Assembly (NCBI GenBank): GCA_015680685.1 | Contig: MNCI01006577.1 | Span: forward strand, 274,773-338,772 | Source of the DNA: Gnetum montanum | Taxonomy: Eukaryota; Streptophyta; Gnetopsida; Gnetales; Gnetaceae | Length of the DNA: 64,000 bases | Reading direction: 5' to 3' | The notes under the pieces: generated by a model | Databases searched by the model: none | The model's input: the letters and a program-made list of their open reading frames with translations, nothing else | What the model was told of the DNA's origin: nothing | In this document: positions 43,808 to 56,100 of the stretch, one piece after another | Layout: every line of letters starts with the position of its first letter | How positions within the stretch are numbered: position 1 is the first letter of the stretch | Made by a program: the position numbers and the translations under genes

Positions 43808-44900
43808 GCAATGCACCATGATCTTTCTTCATCTCTAACCTTGACAAGTCCACACGGTGAGCTTGCAAGACAATTACACCCAGAGTCAATAGATTGGGAA
43901 TCATCTGCAGATAGCATTGTAGCATCCTTAGAAACATCCCTAGACTATCCTGAACATCTGGTCCAAGCCCTAGATTTAGAAAATGGGGATGTAACTGAGG
44001 ATCCTCCCATTGAAATACCTGTGACCACATCTAGGGGGAAGTAAAAACATTAAAACTTAGCTCCCTCCTATATTCACAGACACACAAAGATGTATCCAAG
44101 ATACTACAAGACAACATCAAGGTCTTCGCGTGGTCATACAATGACATGCTGGGTTTAGACCCGAGGCTTATATAGCACAACATTATCTTAGATCTGTGAA
44201 TGAAAATAGTTAAGCAGAAGGCTTGCAAGGTTAAACCAGGGATCACACTAGCCGTATGGGATGAAATCACCAAGCTGTATCAGGTTGGTTTCGTTTGGGT
44301 GGTTGATTACTCAGAGTGGGTGTCAAACATCATTGTGGTTTGTAAGAAAACGAGAGAAATACGTATCTGTATAGACTTCTAGGATCTGAACAAAGTAATG
44401 ATCAAAGATGACTTCCCACTACTGAGTATCAATTAACTCATCGACACTACGGCTAGTCATGCTTTGTTATCCTTCATGGATGATTTTTTTGGCTACAAAA
44501 AAATTAGCATCAACCTAGAGCATCAGTTAACAACAACCTTCATTTACCCCATGGGGGACTTTCTATTATACTATGATGTCCTTTGGGCTCAAGAACGCTG
44601 GAGCAACTACCAGAGAGCCATGACATACATCTTTAGCGACTACATCTTAGAAATGCTGAACGATTACGTGGATGACATAGCATTCAAATCTAAAGAAGCT
44701 ATTGATCATTCCAATGATCTAGGTGTAGTTCTTAAGCATTACTAGATGCATGATTTACACCTTAACTCAAAAAAGTGTCTTCGGGGTGAGAACCGGACGC
44801 ATGTTAGTGTTTGTAGTATCGGAGGCTGGAATATGAGTGGACCCTGACAAAGTCAAGGCCATCGTTAATCTAGCACCATCCATAAACCTTAAATAATTGC
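43805..44900 (+). pseudogene. Element B reverse transcriptase
   Basis: Starts at ATG 43805 with the leader AMHHDLSSSLTLTSPHGE, then GDVTEDPPIEIPVTTSRGK, LKLSSLL, FAWSYNDMLGLDP and KQKACKVKPGITLAVWDEI. Palm motifs: WVSNIIVV, RICIDF, DDFPL, LLSFMDDFFGYKKI, YQRAMTYIFSDYI, NDYVDDIAFKS (YVDD intact near 44664). Damage: frameshifts near 44570 and 44790 and stops in between, several from CAG or CAA. Uses the usual Tat/Ogre order and continues into RNase H. Confidence 0.85.
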
Positions 44901-44999
44901 ACGGGTTACAAGGTAGGATACAGTTCATCAGGAGGTTTATAGCAAAGTTAACTGAAAAGTTACACCCCATGCAACATCTACTGAAGAAGGGAGTTAACT

Positions 45000-45400
45000 T
45001 CAAATGGAAAACACAATGCCAACAACTTTTGATGATCTGAAGAAAGAGCTTTTACACCTCCCAACTGTGTACCCACTGTAGAGGGATAAGCCTTTCTTTG
45101 TCTACCTTGCCACCTCAGACACATCAATCGCAGCACTGTTATGTCAGAAATGAGACGACAGCTTTGAGATCCCAGTGTACTATCTTAGTCGTGCATTGAT
45201 AGTATATGAGGTAAAATACAATGAGGTGGAGAGAAACTACCTTGCCCTAGTATTTACGTTAAAGAAATGGAGGCATTACCTATTTCGTAGTAAAGTTAAC
45301 ATCATTTGCAAGAGCAATGTACTCCGAAATAATCTATACAAAATAGCAGGATAGCCCAGTGGAAATCCATAACAGCGGAATTCAATTTGCATTATGTGAG
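45000..45400 (+). pseudogene. Element B classical RNase H
   Basis: FDDLKKELLHLPTVYPL, PFFVYLATSDTSIAALLCQK, IPVYYLSRALIVYEVKYNEV and YLALVFTLKKWRHYLF are readable with two or three stops. Matches A and D block by block. Confidence 0.75.
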
Positions 45401-45519
45401 TCAATCGTCAACAAAGGGTTAAGCTATAGCAATGCAACTTACGACCTCACCCATCGATGATCGAGCAATCATAGATCCTAAATTCCCTGATGAGCATGTT
45501 AGTACTATCAACACTATCC

Positions 45520-46016
45520 CATCACATCTTGAAGCTACCTTACATTTTTATAGTGCCTCGACCGCATGAGGAGGTAGTGCAGCTACCGTAATTACATTCC
45601 CCCCTAGGGAAATGAAACCTTTTTCTTATCGTTTTGTGTTCCTTTGTACGAACAATATGGCAGAGTACGAAGGATTACTCAGGGGCCTCTTAGTAGCCCA
45701 AGCATTAAGCATTCAACACCTGGTGATTCGCAAGGATTCACAACTCGTTGTGAATCAAATCACTGGGGTCTACACTTGCAAAGCTACACATCTACAGCCC
45801 TATTATGACTTAGCGAAAGGTTTGCTCAAACAGTTTGCAACAACAAATGTTCAACACATGCCGTGCAACGAAAACATTGTGGTAGACACCTTGGCCAGCC
45901 TAGCATTAAACATGCCACCACACCTATTCATAAGCTTACCAGCTTTGATTACTGAGTGTATGGAGCCTATCACTCAAGAGGTACACGTAGCCTCTGTTAG
46001 CATTGCGGACACCTAG
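45520..46016 (+). pseudogene. Element B archaeal-type RNase H (aRH)
   Basis: LHFYSAST (A has FDGAST, so the first catalytic Asp is lost), GGSAATVITFPPREM, then the open stretch 45612-46016 with NNMAEYEGLLRGLLVAQ, RKDSQLVVNQI, LQPYYDLAKGLL and NENIVVDTLASLAL. The E and the last two D remain. This second RNase H is a Tat-clade mark. Confidence 0.8.
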
Positions 46017-46063
46017 GAGTGCTATGCCAACATTAAAGCCTACTTGCAACATAGCGAGGCCCC

Positions 46064-46163
46064 AAGCGGATTGACATCTACCCAAAGAGATGCGATCTGC
46101 AAGCGTTCTCGGCAAGCAGATTGGCATCTACCCAAAGAGATGCGATCCGCAAGCATGCTCGAA
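46064..46163 (+). repeat. 50-base tandem duplication between aRH and integrase of B
   Basis: TTGACATCTACCCAAAGAG at 46071 and TTGGCATCTACCCAAAGAG at 46121, with matching flanks, give two 50-base units. Fifty is not a multiple of three, so the duplication shifts the pol frame. Absent from A. Confidence 0.92.
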
Positions 46164-47308
46164 AATAGGTACTCATGGGAAATAATGCCTTGTGCAAATG
46201 CTCCTATGACTGGATATTGCTAGCATGCATAAATGAGGAGCAAGCATAGAAGGTCATTAATGAAGTACATGAGGGACTATGTGGTGGACACATAGCACCT
46301 AGGGCTGTTGTTGCAAAAATTAGATGCTTAGGGTACTACTGGCCTCACATGGAGCACGATTGCCTAGCCAAAGTCAAAACTTGTGATATGTGCCAAAGAT
46401 ACACAAATCTCATACACATTTCACCTACATAATTGCACCCAACATAGATCACGTGGCCTTTCCAACAATGGGGACTAAACATCATAGGACCTATCACGCC
46501 TAAGCCTTCCGCAGAGCATAGCTTCATCATCACCACCACCGAGTATTTTATGATGTGGGTGGAGGCTATTCCCCTTAGGAAAACTACATCCCAGTAGGTT
46601 TTCCACTTCATCTTAGACAACATCATGACAAGGTTTGGGCTTCCCATGACTATTGTAACCGACAATGGGCCATAGTTCAATAGTGCAGAAACCAAAACAT
46701 TTTGTAGAAATCTTGGCATTAGGTAGTTGTTCTCCTCGCCATACTACCGGTAGGAGAATAGACAAGAAGAAGCTATAAATAAGTCCATCATCAACTTGCT
46801 TAAGAAAATGCTTAATAGCAGCAAGAGAAGATGGCATGAGCCAATTCTCTATGTGCTGTGGGCTTACAGGATGACATGCAGGACTGCAACAGATAAGACT
46901 CCTTACAGTCTTGTTTATGGATTTGAAGCGGTGTTACCTCTTGAGCTACAGGTACCCTCACTTCGAATGATCCTATCAAACGTCATGAGCGAAGCCCAGA
47001 AAAATGAGTCAAGAATCATTGACCTCAACTCAATAGAGGAGCATGTACAAACACTTGGTTGCATAGAACAATATCAAAATAAGAAATGACAGAAGCATCA
47101 TGTAAACCCACATCAACGGCTAGTGAATAAAGGGGACCTTGTTCTAAAGGCTATCCATGAACATGTGAACAAATTCTCAAAAAACTGGGAAGGTCCATTC
47201 ATGGTCACAAAAGCCTATGGGAAAGGGTCCTTCAAGTTGGTAGACATGGATGGCAACGAGTTCGTAAATCCTGTGAATCACTCATACCTCAAGCCAGACT
47301 ACATCTAA
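46164..47308 (+). pseudogene. Element B integrase
   Basis: Zinc part: VHEGLCGGH and CDMCQ (46265-46400). Core: LNIIGPI near 46475, where the first catalytic Asp of LDIIGPI is Asn; TDNGP near 46655; the Glu site reads EEAINK. Then RRWHEPILYVLWAYRM, KTPYSLVYGFEAVLPL and the C-terminal NWEGPFMVTKAYGKGSFKL (GPY/F type), ending HSYLKPDYI at 47308. Stops in the zinc domain and core, open from 46796 except one TGA near 47087. Followed directly by the minisatellite, as in A. Confidence 0.86.
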
Positions 47309-47324
47309 TGCATGAGCAAGATAA

Positions 47325-47722
47325 GCAATCATCTGCTATGATGTAAAATTGGCAAAGGTAAGCAATCATCTGCTACAACGTAAAACTGGCAAATCGATGT
47401 CCACTACGATGTAAAATTGGCCAAGCACATCTGCTACGATGAAAAACTAGAAAAGGTAGTCTACTATGACTATAAACTAGCATAGACTATCCACCACAAC
47501 GAAAAATTGCCAAAGCACGTCTGCTATGACGTTAAACTAGCATAGATGGTCCGCCATGACTTTAAATTGGCCTATCCATTGTCTGCTGTGACGTTAAACT
47601 ACCACTACGGTCTGCTAGGACCTTAAACTATCATAGCCACTGTCTGCTACAATGATAAACTAGCATAGTGGTCTGCTAGGACCTTAAACCAGCACATTAG
47701 ATGGTCTACTAGGATCTTAAAA
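47325..47722 (+). repeat. Post-integrase minisatellite of B
   Basis: About ten units such as ATCTGCTACGATGTAAAACTGG and GGTCTGCTAGGACCTTAAAC, spaced 30-50 bases. Confidence 0.85.
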
Positions 47723-48207
47723 TGTATGTAGGCAGGTTAAAGCCCCACGTGGATGTAACACAACTCATCCTGGGAAAGAAACACTTGTCCTATGACAAGG
47801 TTGTTTACAAATGTAAACGGCAGAACAACAAAAGAAAAGCGTTAAAGAGCAAAAAACCTCATGCAAAAAAATGCCTAAAACAAATGGCACATCAGCTATT
47901 TCGTAGTAACCCTCTCTAAGCATTCTTACGAGAGGTCAAAGGTTAGAAAAAGCAAGGATAACCATGCAAACAACTCCCTCACAAGAATTCCGACAAGGGA
48001 CCCTGCTAAGTTTCATCTTTACCATTTTCTTGAACCTTCCTCCCCCACTTAACCCTTTCCTCTTTTCCTGCATAGCCAATCCAACACTCTCAAATCATAG
48101 CTAAGAGACATCTCGACAATCATTAAGGAGCGATGTTGGGATCTTGTCTTTCATGCTATTTCGTATTCTTTGTCGACATCTCTTGGGTCCTTCCTCCAGA
48201 CATTGAC
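47723..48207 (+). other. Non-coding 3' tail of element B
   Basis: No gene recognised (an open stretch 47722-47919 is basic and unmatched). 48150-48205 is the tail block shared with A and C. Confidence 0.5.
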
Positions 48208-48220
48208 AAAGAGGGGCCAA
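48208..48220 (+). other. Polypurine tract of element B
   Basis: AAAGAGGGGCCAA directly before TGAAACACCC, the 3' LTR start. Confidence 0.88.
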
Positions 48221-50114
48221 TGAAACACCCTAAAATTTTAAGGCACTCTTGCTTCACCAGGATCTTGGAAATGAGGCAAACATTTCCATAAGTGTAGCCT
48301 CATGACAGTTTGGTAGGAAATTAATGCACTAAGTTTAGACCGTTCAGTTTGGCAAATTTTCTACCTCCAGAGATGACAAGCTCGATGGACTCCTCGGCCT
48401 ACCCACCTGGGTGATTTACCTGGCTAATAGTCTATTCAGAAACCATGATTGGAGTTGTTAACAATGCTCAAGATGCACAAAATAGTTTGGTAATTTTTCT
48501 AGTGAAGAAGTTTGCTACACTACGCTATGCTATGTAGCGTAGCAGGCCTCAGAAGACAGTTGCCCAGGCAACCAAAATGTCGCAAAACAAAGTGCTACGC
48601 TATGCTATGCTACGTAGCGTAGAACAACGTAGCAAAGGAATAAATAGAAAGGCCCAGCTTACCTAGTGATTCCAATTGCACTTGGCAAGCACTCTGACCT
48701 TCAAAACTAGTTTCCTTGTTCAACTTCAAGACCTTAGCAAATCTTCTCATCAAAAAGTGGTGGATTGAGCAAAAAGCAGGAAATGCCTACTGCTACACTG
48801 TGCTATGCTACATAGCGTATCACAACATAGCGATGATATAGGAACAAAAAGGTGTCTCAAATGCAAGTTCATCAAGTTTGAATTCTTCCCTTCGTAGAGG
48901 CAAAAGTTGCAGTTGTTAGCATAATCAAAGCTCCAAGCAAGCGTTTGCAATTTCAACATGGGTCACAAATGATGTCAGCTACTACGCTATGCTATGCTAT
49001 GTAGCATACCATAGCGTAGCAAAAATGTAAATCAAAAAAAGTGCTGAAAAATTTGACCTAACGTGCACCGAAGCTTCCAGCAGATGTAGTTGACTTCAAC
49101 ACAAATTTATTTTTTGAACTCCTGGCTACACGGTGCTACACTACATAGTGTAGCATAGCGTAGGAAGCAACTACACTATGCTAACATGCTATGCTACATA
49201 GCGTAGCACAGCGTAGCAGCTAGCTACGCTACTTCAGTGTGCCTCATTCCTCATCTGCATTGTTGGCATATTTGATTCTAGCATCTTTAGTTTTAGCAGC
49301 GTAATTGAAACATGACAAGTTCATGACCGGCTTTGCATGTTCATGCAATACAGACATGTCATCATTTCGTGGGTCCAGGACACGTGTCATCCAAGCCTCA
49401 TTTCTCGCGTACTCCTGGCCCTATAAATACATGACAAGTAATGCTCAAAGGGTTGGCAAAAAAATTTTGTTGGCAATTTTGGGCAATTTTGAGCATTTTT
49501 GGCATTGGTTGGCATTTTAGCAATTTAAAAGGTTGGCAAATTTTAGCATTTGGAAAAATTGAGAACTCACTTGATTGGCAAGTTGAGAATTCCCCTAATT
49601 GACAAGTTACAGTAGTTGGAAGTTTTAGCATTGGAACTTGGCATTAGCTCTTTACTTGTTAGCACTTTATACTGTTGGCTCTTAAGCTTGTACTCGCAAA
49701 CATAGTTGAGGCATTTTGAGCATTCTGGTCACTCCTAGACTCCCTGTGCCCCTCCAACACTATATAACTTGTTATACATTTTCAAGCAGAGAATAGAATC
49801 GAACCCACGACTTTGCAGTGATGCATTTTCTCACCCTAGTTACTCTGTTATTTCTATACTATCATTACTATTTAGCATTATTTTCTTTATTATTGCATTT
49901 ATTAATCATTAATTAAATCTCACGTATTTCATGCTTAAAACGACGTTTACATAAGGTTAAGTTACACTAACTAAGTCCCTGTCTGATCGACTAGACCGTT
50001 CAGGGCACCCCACTTCCGTTGTATTTAGCACAGCCCTCACACGGATTCGAGGTTAAGGCTATTCACCCAACGACCTCTCGATGTTTCCAGCCACCAACGT
50101 TTTTGGTCACTATA
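48221..50114 (+). repeat. 3' LTR of element B
   Basis: 1894 bases matching 32233-34093. Five palindromic word clusters at 48512-49235. TATA box CTATAAATAC at 49431-49440, and a G-box palindrome GACACGTGTC at 49379-49388 about 50 bases upstream (the 5' LTR has GACAAGTGTC). Ends CTATA, followed by the target duplication GTAGT at 50115-50119. Confidence 0.92.
49379..49440 (+). promoter_or_regulatory. G-box and TATA box in the 3' LTR of B
   Basis: GACACGTGTC (core CACGTG, the bZIP/bHLH-type plant G-box) at 49379-49388 and CCTATAAATAC at 49430-49440, a plausible spacing for a plant promoter. Confidence 0.55.
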
Positions 50115-50119
50115 GTAGT

Positions 50120-51120
50120 ATGACTTTAGATAGGAATGAATAATTAGACTGGCTAGCTCATTTCTATTCAAGTTAGCTATTCTAAATGCTCCATTCCTAT
50201 AGGCTTTAGTGACAAGGAAGGGCCATTTCTAGTTAGTTGAGAACTTGTCCACATGCTCATAGAAAACCTTAAGGACTAGGTTCCCCAACTTGATCTTTTT
50301 CATGGTTAAGTCATTGTGATGTTGTAAATTTTACCTCTATTGATAGTGCTTGATGTGAGCAAGCACTTGCATACACAACTTCTCCACTGAATCCAAGGCT
50401 ACCATTTACAACTCCTTGTTTTGCTCATCGTTAATGAAGTTGGTCAAGGCTACTCAAAGTGATGGCACTTGCAATTCAATAGATAAAACAACATTAGAAC
50501 CATAAAAAAGGCTATAAGGGGTCATGCCAGTTGCCATGCGATAGGTTGTTCTATATGCTCATAGTGCATGGATAAGCTACTCATGCCACTATCACTTGCT
50601 CTTGTTGAGCATCTCCTTGAGCAACTTGATGATGGCCTTATTGCTTGCTTCTACTTATCCATTGGCTTAAGGGTAGTAAGGTGATGAGAAAGAATGCTTA
50701 ATGCCTAGGTTGTGATAGAAATCCTTGGTTTCTTAGCTACTAAATTGAGGTACATTATCTGTAACTATGATCATGGATATGCCAAAAAAAGCTACAAAGT
50801 TATCTAGGATAAATTTGCAAACTTGTTTAGATGTGGTCTTCCTTAGGGGAATAGCCTCAACCCACTTGGTAAAGTATTTGGTTGTAGTGATGATGAAGTT
50901 ATGTCCTGTTGAAGACTTAGGTGTTATAGGTCCAATGATATCCAACCCCTATCATTGAAACAACCATGTTAACTAGGTTGTATGTAACTTAGTTGGTGAT
51001 ACATGTATCAGGTTGCTATCTTGCTGGCATATGTCACATCGCTTAACCTTTGCAAGTAGTCATTTTCCATATGGAACCAATGGTAGCCTAACCGTTTAAT
51101 CTTAGTTGCCCTAGCTTTAG
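50120..51120 (-). pseudogene. Element C integrase
   Basis: Minus strand: zinc-type remnants (CDICQQDSN near 51030), a core with LDIIGPITPKSSTGHNFI near 50945, TDNVPQFSS near 50760, VEASNKAIIKLL near 50650-50610 (the D, D and E are present), and a C-terminal part near 50280-50150. An open run covers 50945-50733. The last codons run up to the insertion point of B. Numerous stops elsewhere. Confidence 0.8.
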
Positions 51121-51279
51121 GTCCTTTAGGTCCTTTATGTCATCCAAAAAAACCCTTGTAAACCTCTTCTAGGGCTATTTTATCTTTGGTTTTGCCTAAG
51201 CACTTTAGGAGTGTGCCATCATAATGTATTATCACCTATGATGACATACTACTTCGCTTGCTAGTGTATGGTATCCTTT

Positions 51280-51729
51280 TGATTAGTAGTCAAACCTTGC
51301 TAGGATTCAGCATGCATAGGGTAAAATTTGATATTGTCATACCACTCCCTGCGAGGAGCAGTATGAATGATGATCACAAAGGTATCCTCAATGTTCTATG
51401 TGATGGAAATAGCACAATCCATGATTAAGATGGGCAACTTGCTAAACACATTTGGCATCACACTAAGGGCTAATGTTGCAATTACATTAACTATGGCATT
51501 TTTGTTTCTAGGTATGTGTTGAACATCAACATCTATGAATTCTTGTAATAACTACTTCTCTAGGTCATAGTAAGGACTTAGTGGGCATGATGCTAGTTTA
51601 TAGTCTATAAAGGCAAAATCATGTTGCATGGGCTGTAACGTAGCCATAAGCCTAGTGATAAACCTATGAATAAACTGTAATCTACCTTGTAATCCCCAAA
51701 TCTATTTAACATTAGTAGGTGTTGCTAAT
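51280..51729 (-). pseudogene. Element C RNase H remnant with internal deletion
   Basis: Only the end of the archaeal-type RNase H is left (PYYDLEK, LLQEFIDVDVQHIPRNKNAI, VIATLALSVMPN, 51565-51430). The classical RNase H and the first half of aRH, about 1 kb in A, are missing. At the junction (51570-51612) stands a minisatellite unit GACTTAGTGGGCATGATGC followed by TAGTTTATAGTC, nearly identical to 53041-53075. Confidence 0.72.
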
Positions 51730-52797
51730 TTGGATATGACCTTAACCTTATTAGGATCTATGCATATCCCTGCTTTAAAGACTACAAAGCCAAGCATCTT
51801 ATCAATCTTAACACCAAAGACACACTTCTTAGGATTGAGCCTAAGCTCGTATTTGAGGCATCATTTAAGCACAAGATCTAGGTCATTAGCATGGTCATTG
51901 GCTATCTTAGACTTCACAGCTATGTCATCTTTGCAATCATTAAGCAAACCTAACATGTAATCACTGAAGATATAGATCATGGCTCTCTCGTATGTTATTC
52001 TAGCATTCTTAAGGGTAAAGGGCATCATGGTATCATAAAAGGTATCCCATCAGGTCATAAAGGTTGTGCTAGGTTGGTGCTCTGGGTTGATCCTAGTTTT
52101 TTTATATCCCAAGAATCCATCCATAAAGGATAACAAGGAAAGTTTGGCTGTAGTATTAATAAGTTGATCAATACTAGGTAAAGGGAAGTCATCCTTGATA
52201 GTTGCTTTATAAAGGTCTTGAAAATAAATGCAAATATGGATACTCCCATTTTTCTTAGGAACTACCACTATCTTGGATACCCATTCTATGTAATCTATAG
52301 CCCTAATGAAACCTACTTGGTAGAGTTTAAAGATTTCATCATGAATCACCAAGGCCAAATTAGGTCTAATATTGCACACTTTTTGCTTAATTGGTCTAAT
52401 GCTAGGATTCAATATGATGTTGTGCTAGACTAGACATGGGTCTAAGCTTGGCATATCTTCATATGATTAGGCAAATGCATTAATTGTTTCCTATAAGACT
52501 TTGATAATGTCTAGGACACATTGAGGCTCTAGTGAGGAACTTAGTTTAAGAGTTTTCTCCTCACCACCGTGTGTTATGACAAGAACCTCAACTAGAGAGT
52601 CTTTGGTTATGTCTCCTACTTCTAGGTTAAGGGTTTTGACTAGGTTTTCAAGCCATTCTAGATCTTTCTCTATTGAGGCTATATGGTCTACAAGACTCTA
52701 AGGCTCAAGATCTATGTAATAAGGCTTGATACATTATTTAATATCATCGTGAGGTCTATGTAGATACAAAGGCAAACTGATTTGCATCCAGGTACTC
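51730..52797 (-). pseudogene. Element C reverse transcriptase
   Basis: ATG near 52799 (MSTW) after the acceptor-like AG. The open core 52412-52050 has KQKVCNIRPNLALVIHDEI, WVSKIVVVPKKNGSIHICIY, DDFPLPSIDQLI and LLSFMDGFLGYKK. The catalytic motif reads NDCKDDIAVKS (YVDD changed to CKDD), followed by LRLNPKKCVFGVKIDKMLGF. Nearest to D; decayed. Confidence 0.82.
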
Positions 52798-52812
52798 ATA
52801 ATTTGATCTTGC
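52797..52812 (-). promoter_or_regulatory. Acceptor-like AG before pol of C
   Basis: Minus strand TTGACATGCAAG|ATCAAATTATGAG. One base differs from the D site at the TAG/AAG position. Confidence 0.45.
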
Positions 52813-53035
52813 ATGTCAACCAAAAGCATATTAAGTGGCACCTAGGTAAAAGTTAATAAATAATGTTAAAATGCATAAAACACATGAAAATATAATGTAA
52901 TCAAGGCCATTCAAGGTCATTAGTGTGATAAGGTCCATTTAGCAAAGTGCAATAGAGGTAAATAAAGATCACACAAAGGTTAAGCTAAGGCAAGTATAAG
53001 GCTACAAATAGTCTATAAAGGCCATAATTTTGCCA

Positions 53036-53112
53036 ATTTAAGGTCTTAGTGGGCCATGATGCTAGTTTATAGTCTTGGTGGACTATGCTGCTAGTTTAAG
53101 GCCTTAGTGGGT
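53036..53112 (-). repeat. Pre-RT minisatellite of C
   Basis: TCTTAGTGGGCCATGATGC, TAGTTTATAGTCTTGGTGG, and TAGTTTAAGGCCTTAGTGGG are about three units; another lies at 53370-53396. Confidence 0.8.
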
Positions 53113-53119
53113 CATGGTC

Positions 53120-56100
53120 ATATGGTGTCAAATGGTGGTCAAGGAAGGTCAAACCACACTGTTCAATATCATTTAAAGGTCAAACAAAGATAAATAGATC
53201 TATAATAAGACAAAAAATAAATATATAAGGTTGTATAAAGGCCATAGAAGGTTAACAAGGTAACATAAGCCCAAAAAAAGCTAAAACATTACATAATCAA
53301 CAAAAAATCAAGCAAAATAGGCTATATATTATAAAATTTGATTAATATAGGCAAAAATTATTAGTTTCTGCTAGTTTTGGGCCTTAGTGGGCCACATTTT
53401 GAGGCTATAAGGCTATTTGGTAAGCTCGAAAATCAATCAAGGCTATTTCTAGGCTATTTGGGCCTAAAAATCAAGTGTTTTAAGGCTTTCATGCTAGGCT
53501 TAGCATGGAAACTAAGGAGAATAGGCTTTGGGATGATCATAGGTCCAAAATGGAGATTTTAGGACCTTCCCAAGGTATTGCAGGGTCAAATCCATTAAAA
53601 TTGGGCACTTTTGAGGTCTATAAAGGCCAAAAAGCATGTCTTGAAGTCTTCGCCCCTTATTTTCACACTAGCTAGCATGCCAAAGTTGGGGTGGGGTGGG
53701 GGGTTGGTGGTTTAGCAAGGAAAACTTAAATTCAGGCCAAAATTGGATCAAACATGGTCAAAAAAGTAGCTGGGACCCAGTTCTAGAGGCTATGCATCTT
53801 CTAGCATTGTTCTGAGGTAATTTGAGGTAATTTTGTGTGCCAAAACATGTTGAAATGGCTTCCCCACCTTTTCCACCTTGAGAATAGTATCCTTATCATG
53901 GAAAAATAGGAGGACACTTGTTTTATGAATTCATAGTAATTTAGGGGAACTTTGATTAAGCTTCTAGGCCCCTAGGACTGTAGACTTCAATTCTATAAGT
54001 TTTTGACTGATTTTGGGCATGTTTGAAGGCTGTTTAAGGGAACTTAAGATCCTCCCCCCTGTTTCCACATTGGGGGAGTTATGAAAATATGTAGTAATGG
54101 GCGAATGAATTTTGGAGGTTCAAATAAGATTAGACAAGAAAAATATTGAGGCTATGAGGTCTTGGGCTTCTCCTACATAGACCTTTGACTTTCGAAAGTG
54201 CCATCTTTCTACTAGAAGTAGAAAACCAACTTTCCCCTTTATTTTCACACTAGGGGAGTCACTCCAATGTGGAAGAAGGAATAATCTTAGATCTAGGATA
54301 ATTTAGATCATAATTGACCATGCATGTCACCTTTCGAAGTTTCCAGGGTTAAGGGCTATGGATCCATGTGAAAACTTAGTAGTTTTGAGCATCCCTAAAT
54401 GGTTTTTTGGCTTCCCCTTTTTTCCACATTGGGTATGGAGAGCTTAGCATGGAAAACTAGGGAAAACTAGTTTTTGGCCACTTGGGATCATTCTTATAAG
54501 GTTTAAGGGCTTCCATGGTTGTTACTAAGGTTCTAGAGTGCATGAAAGGTTATTTAATGTTATTTTGACTATTTAGGAGTCCCAAACAAGTCCCCCATTA
54601 AGTTTCCACATTGGGGATACCATCCTCAACATGAAAGAATCATGCATCTTAGATCTAGGCCAATTTTAACCTCAATCAACTATGCATGTCAGTTTTAAGG
54701 GCTATCAAGGTTGAGGACTAGGGTTTTGTGTTAAGTTTTGGTCATTTTGGATATTTATAAGCATTTTTAGGCTTCCCCCATTTTTTCCATGTTAGGACTA
54801 GGATGATCAATGTGGAAAACTAGGGGGAATAATTTCTTAGGCTTCTGTCATTAGTTTCTTAATGTTTGAAGGCTCGAAACAATGTTTGCATTATCCTAGA
54901 GTGCATGCAAGTTTAATTAATGTTGTTCTAAGGTAATTATAGATCCCAAATTGGTATCCTCCTTAATGTCCATGCTACGCAACATGGAGAGGGGACTTTC
55001 ATCATGGATACATCATAAAACTCAGATCTAGCCCAATTTTGACTTCAATTGACCATGCATGTTAGCCTCTAAGGCTGCTAGGGTTGAGGACTAGGGTTTG
55101 GAGTCAAAACTCGTCAGTTTATAGGTTTTCCAAGTGGTTTTTAAGCTTCCTCCTCTTTTTCCACCTTGGGGATACTATGCCCAACATGGAAAATTAGGGG
55201 TAAATAGATTTTTATTCTTTTGCATCATTTTTGATCATGCATGTAGGTCCTTGAGGTTGCTAGTGATGATGATCAATGTCTAGTTTTAAAATTTTGTTGT
55301 TTTGAAGGTTGATGAATCATTTTTAGGCTTCCCCTCCTTTTTTGATGTTGGGGATTCCATGATTAGTGTGGAGAATTTGGGTGAAAGCTTTTTTAACCAT
55401 TTTGGCCACTTTCGATCATGCATGTAGGCTTCTAAGGTTGCTGGTGTAGATTACTGATACGTGATGTTGAAATTTGGCTGTTTCAAGGGTCATTAAGAAA
55501 TTTTTGAGCTTCCCAACCTTTTTCCATGTTAGGGGTTCAATGCTCATCATGGAAAATTGGAAGGAGAGCTTTTCTAGCTTTTTCTGGTCATTCTAGCTAG
55601 GCATGAGTGTTCATAGGGTTACTAACATTAGCCATCAATGCCTAAGGCCAAGATTTGATCATTTTGATGGCTATGAAGGGATTTTAGGCTTCCCTCCTTC
55701 CATCCATGCTAAGGGTGGAAGGCTCAATGTGGAAGGGGTCTCCCTTAGTGAAGAAAGTCAAATCTAGACCAAATCAATGGTCGATCGACCATGCAAGTCA
55801 ACCTTTGGGGTTTTGGTGTTAATGGTCAATGTTGGGGGTTAAGATTCAAATATTTTGAGGTTTATAAGTGCCTCATGTAATATCTCCACTTTCTTCCATG
55901 CTAGGCATGGTGGCCCTAGTATGTATGAGAGTGGGATGACATTTTTGTGCCATATTTGATCTCTTTTGGGGATTTTGGAAGCTCCAGAGGATTTTGATAG
56001 GATCTAGGGATCATCAAGCATCAAGAAATGGTTATTAGGTCATCAATTTAGGCAATTTTTAGCTTCCCCCAATCTATCCATGCTGAGGGTCAAAGGCTCA

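Larger units (their letters stand above)
32233..50114 (+). mobile_element. Element B: complete-length Tat/Ogre-type LTR retrotransposon nested in C
   Basis: 17.88 kb. Order: 5' LTR 32233-34093, primer site 34100, gag 34333-36823, protease 36997-38052, minisatellite, antisense gene 43057-38580, minisatellite, RT 43805-44900, RNases H to 46016, integrase 46164-47308, minisatellite, polypurine tract, 3' LTR 48221-50114. Over the first 113 LTR bases I count 9 differences, mostly transitions. CpG sites are frequent. No coding block is free of stops. Confidence 0.92.
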
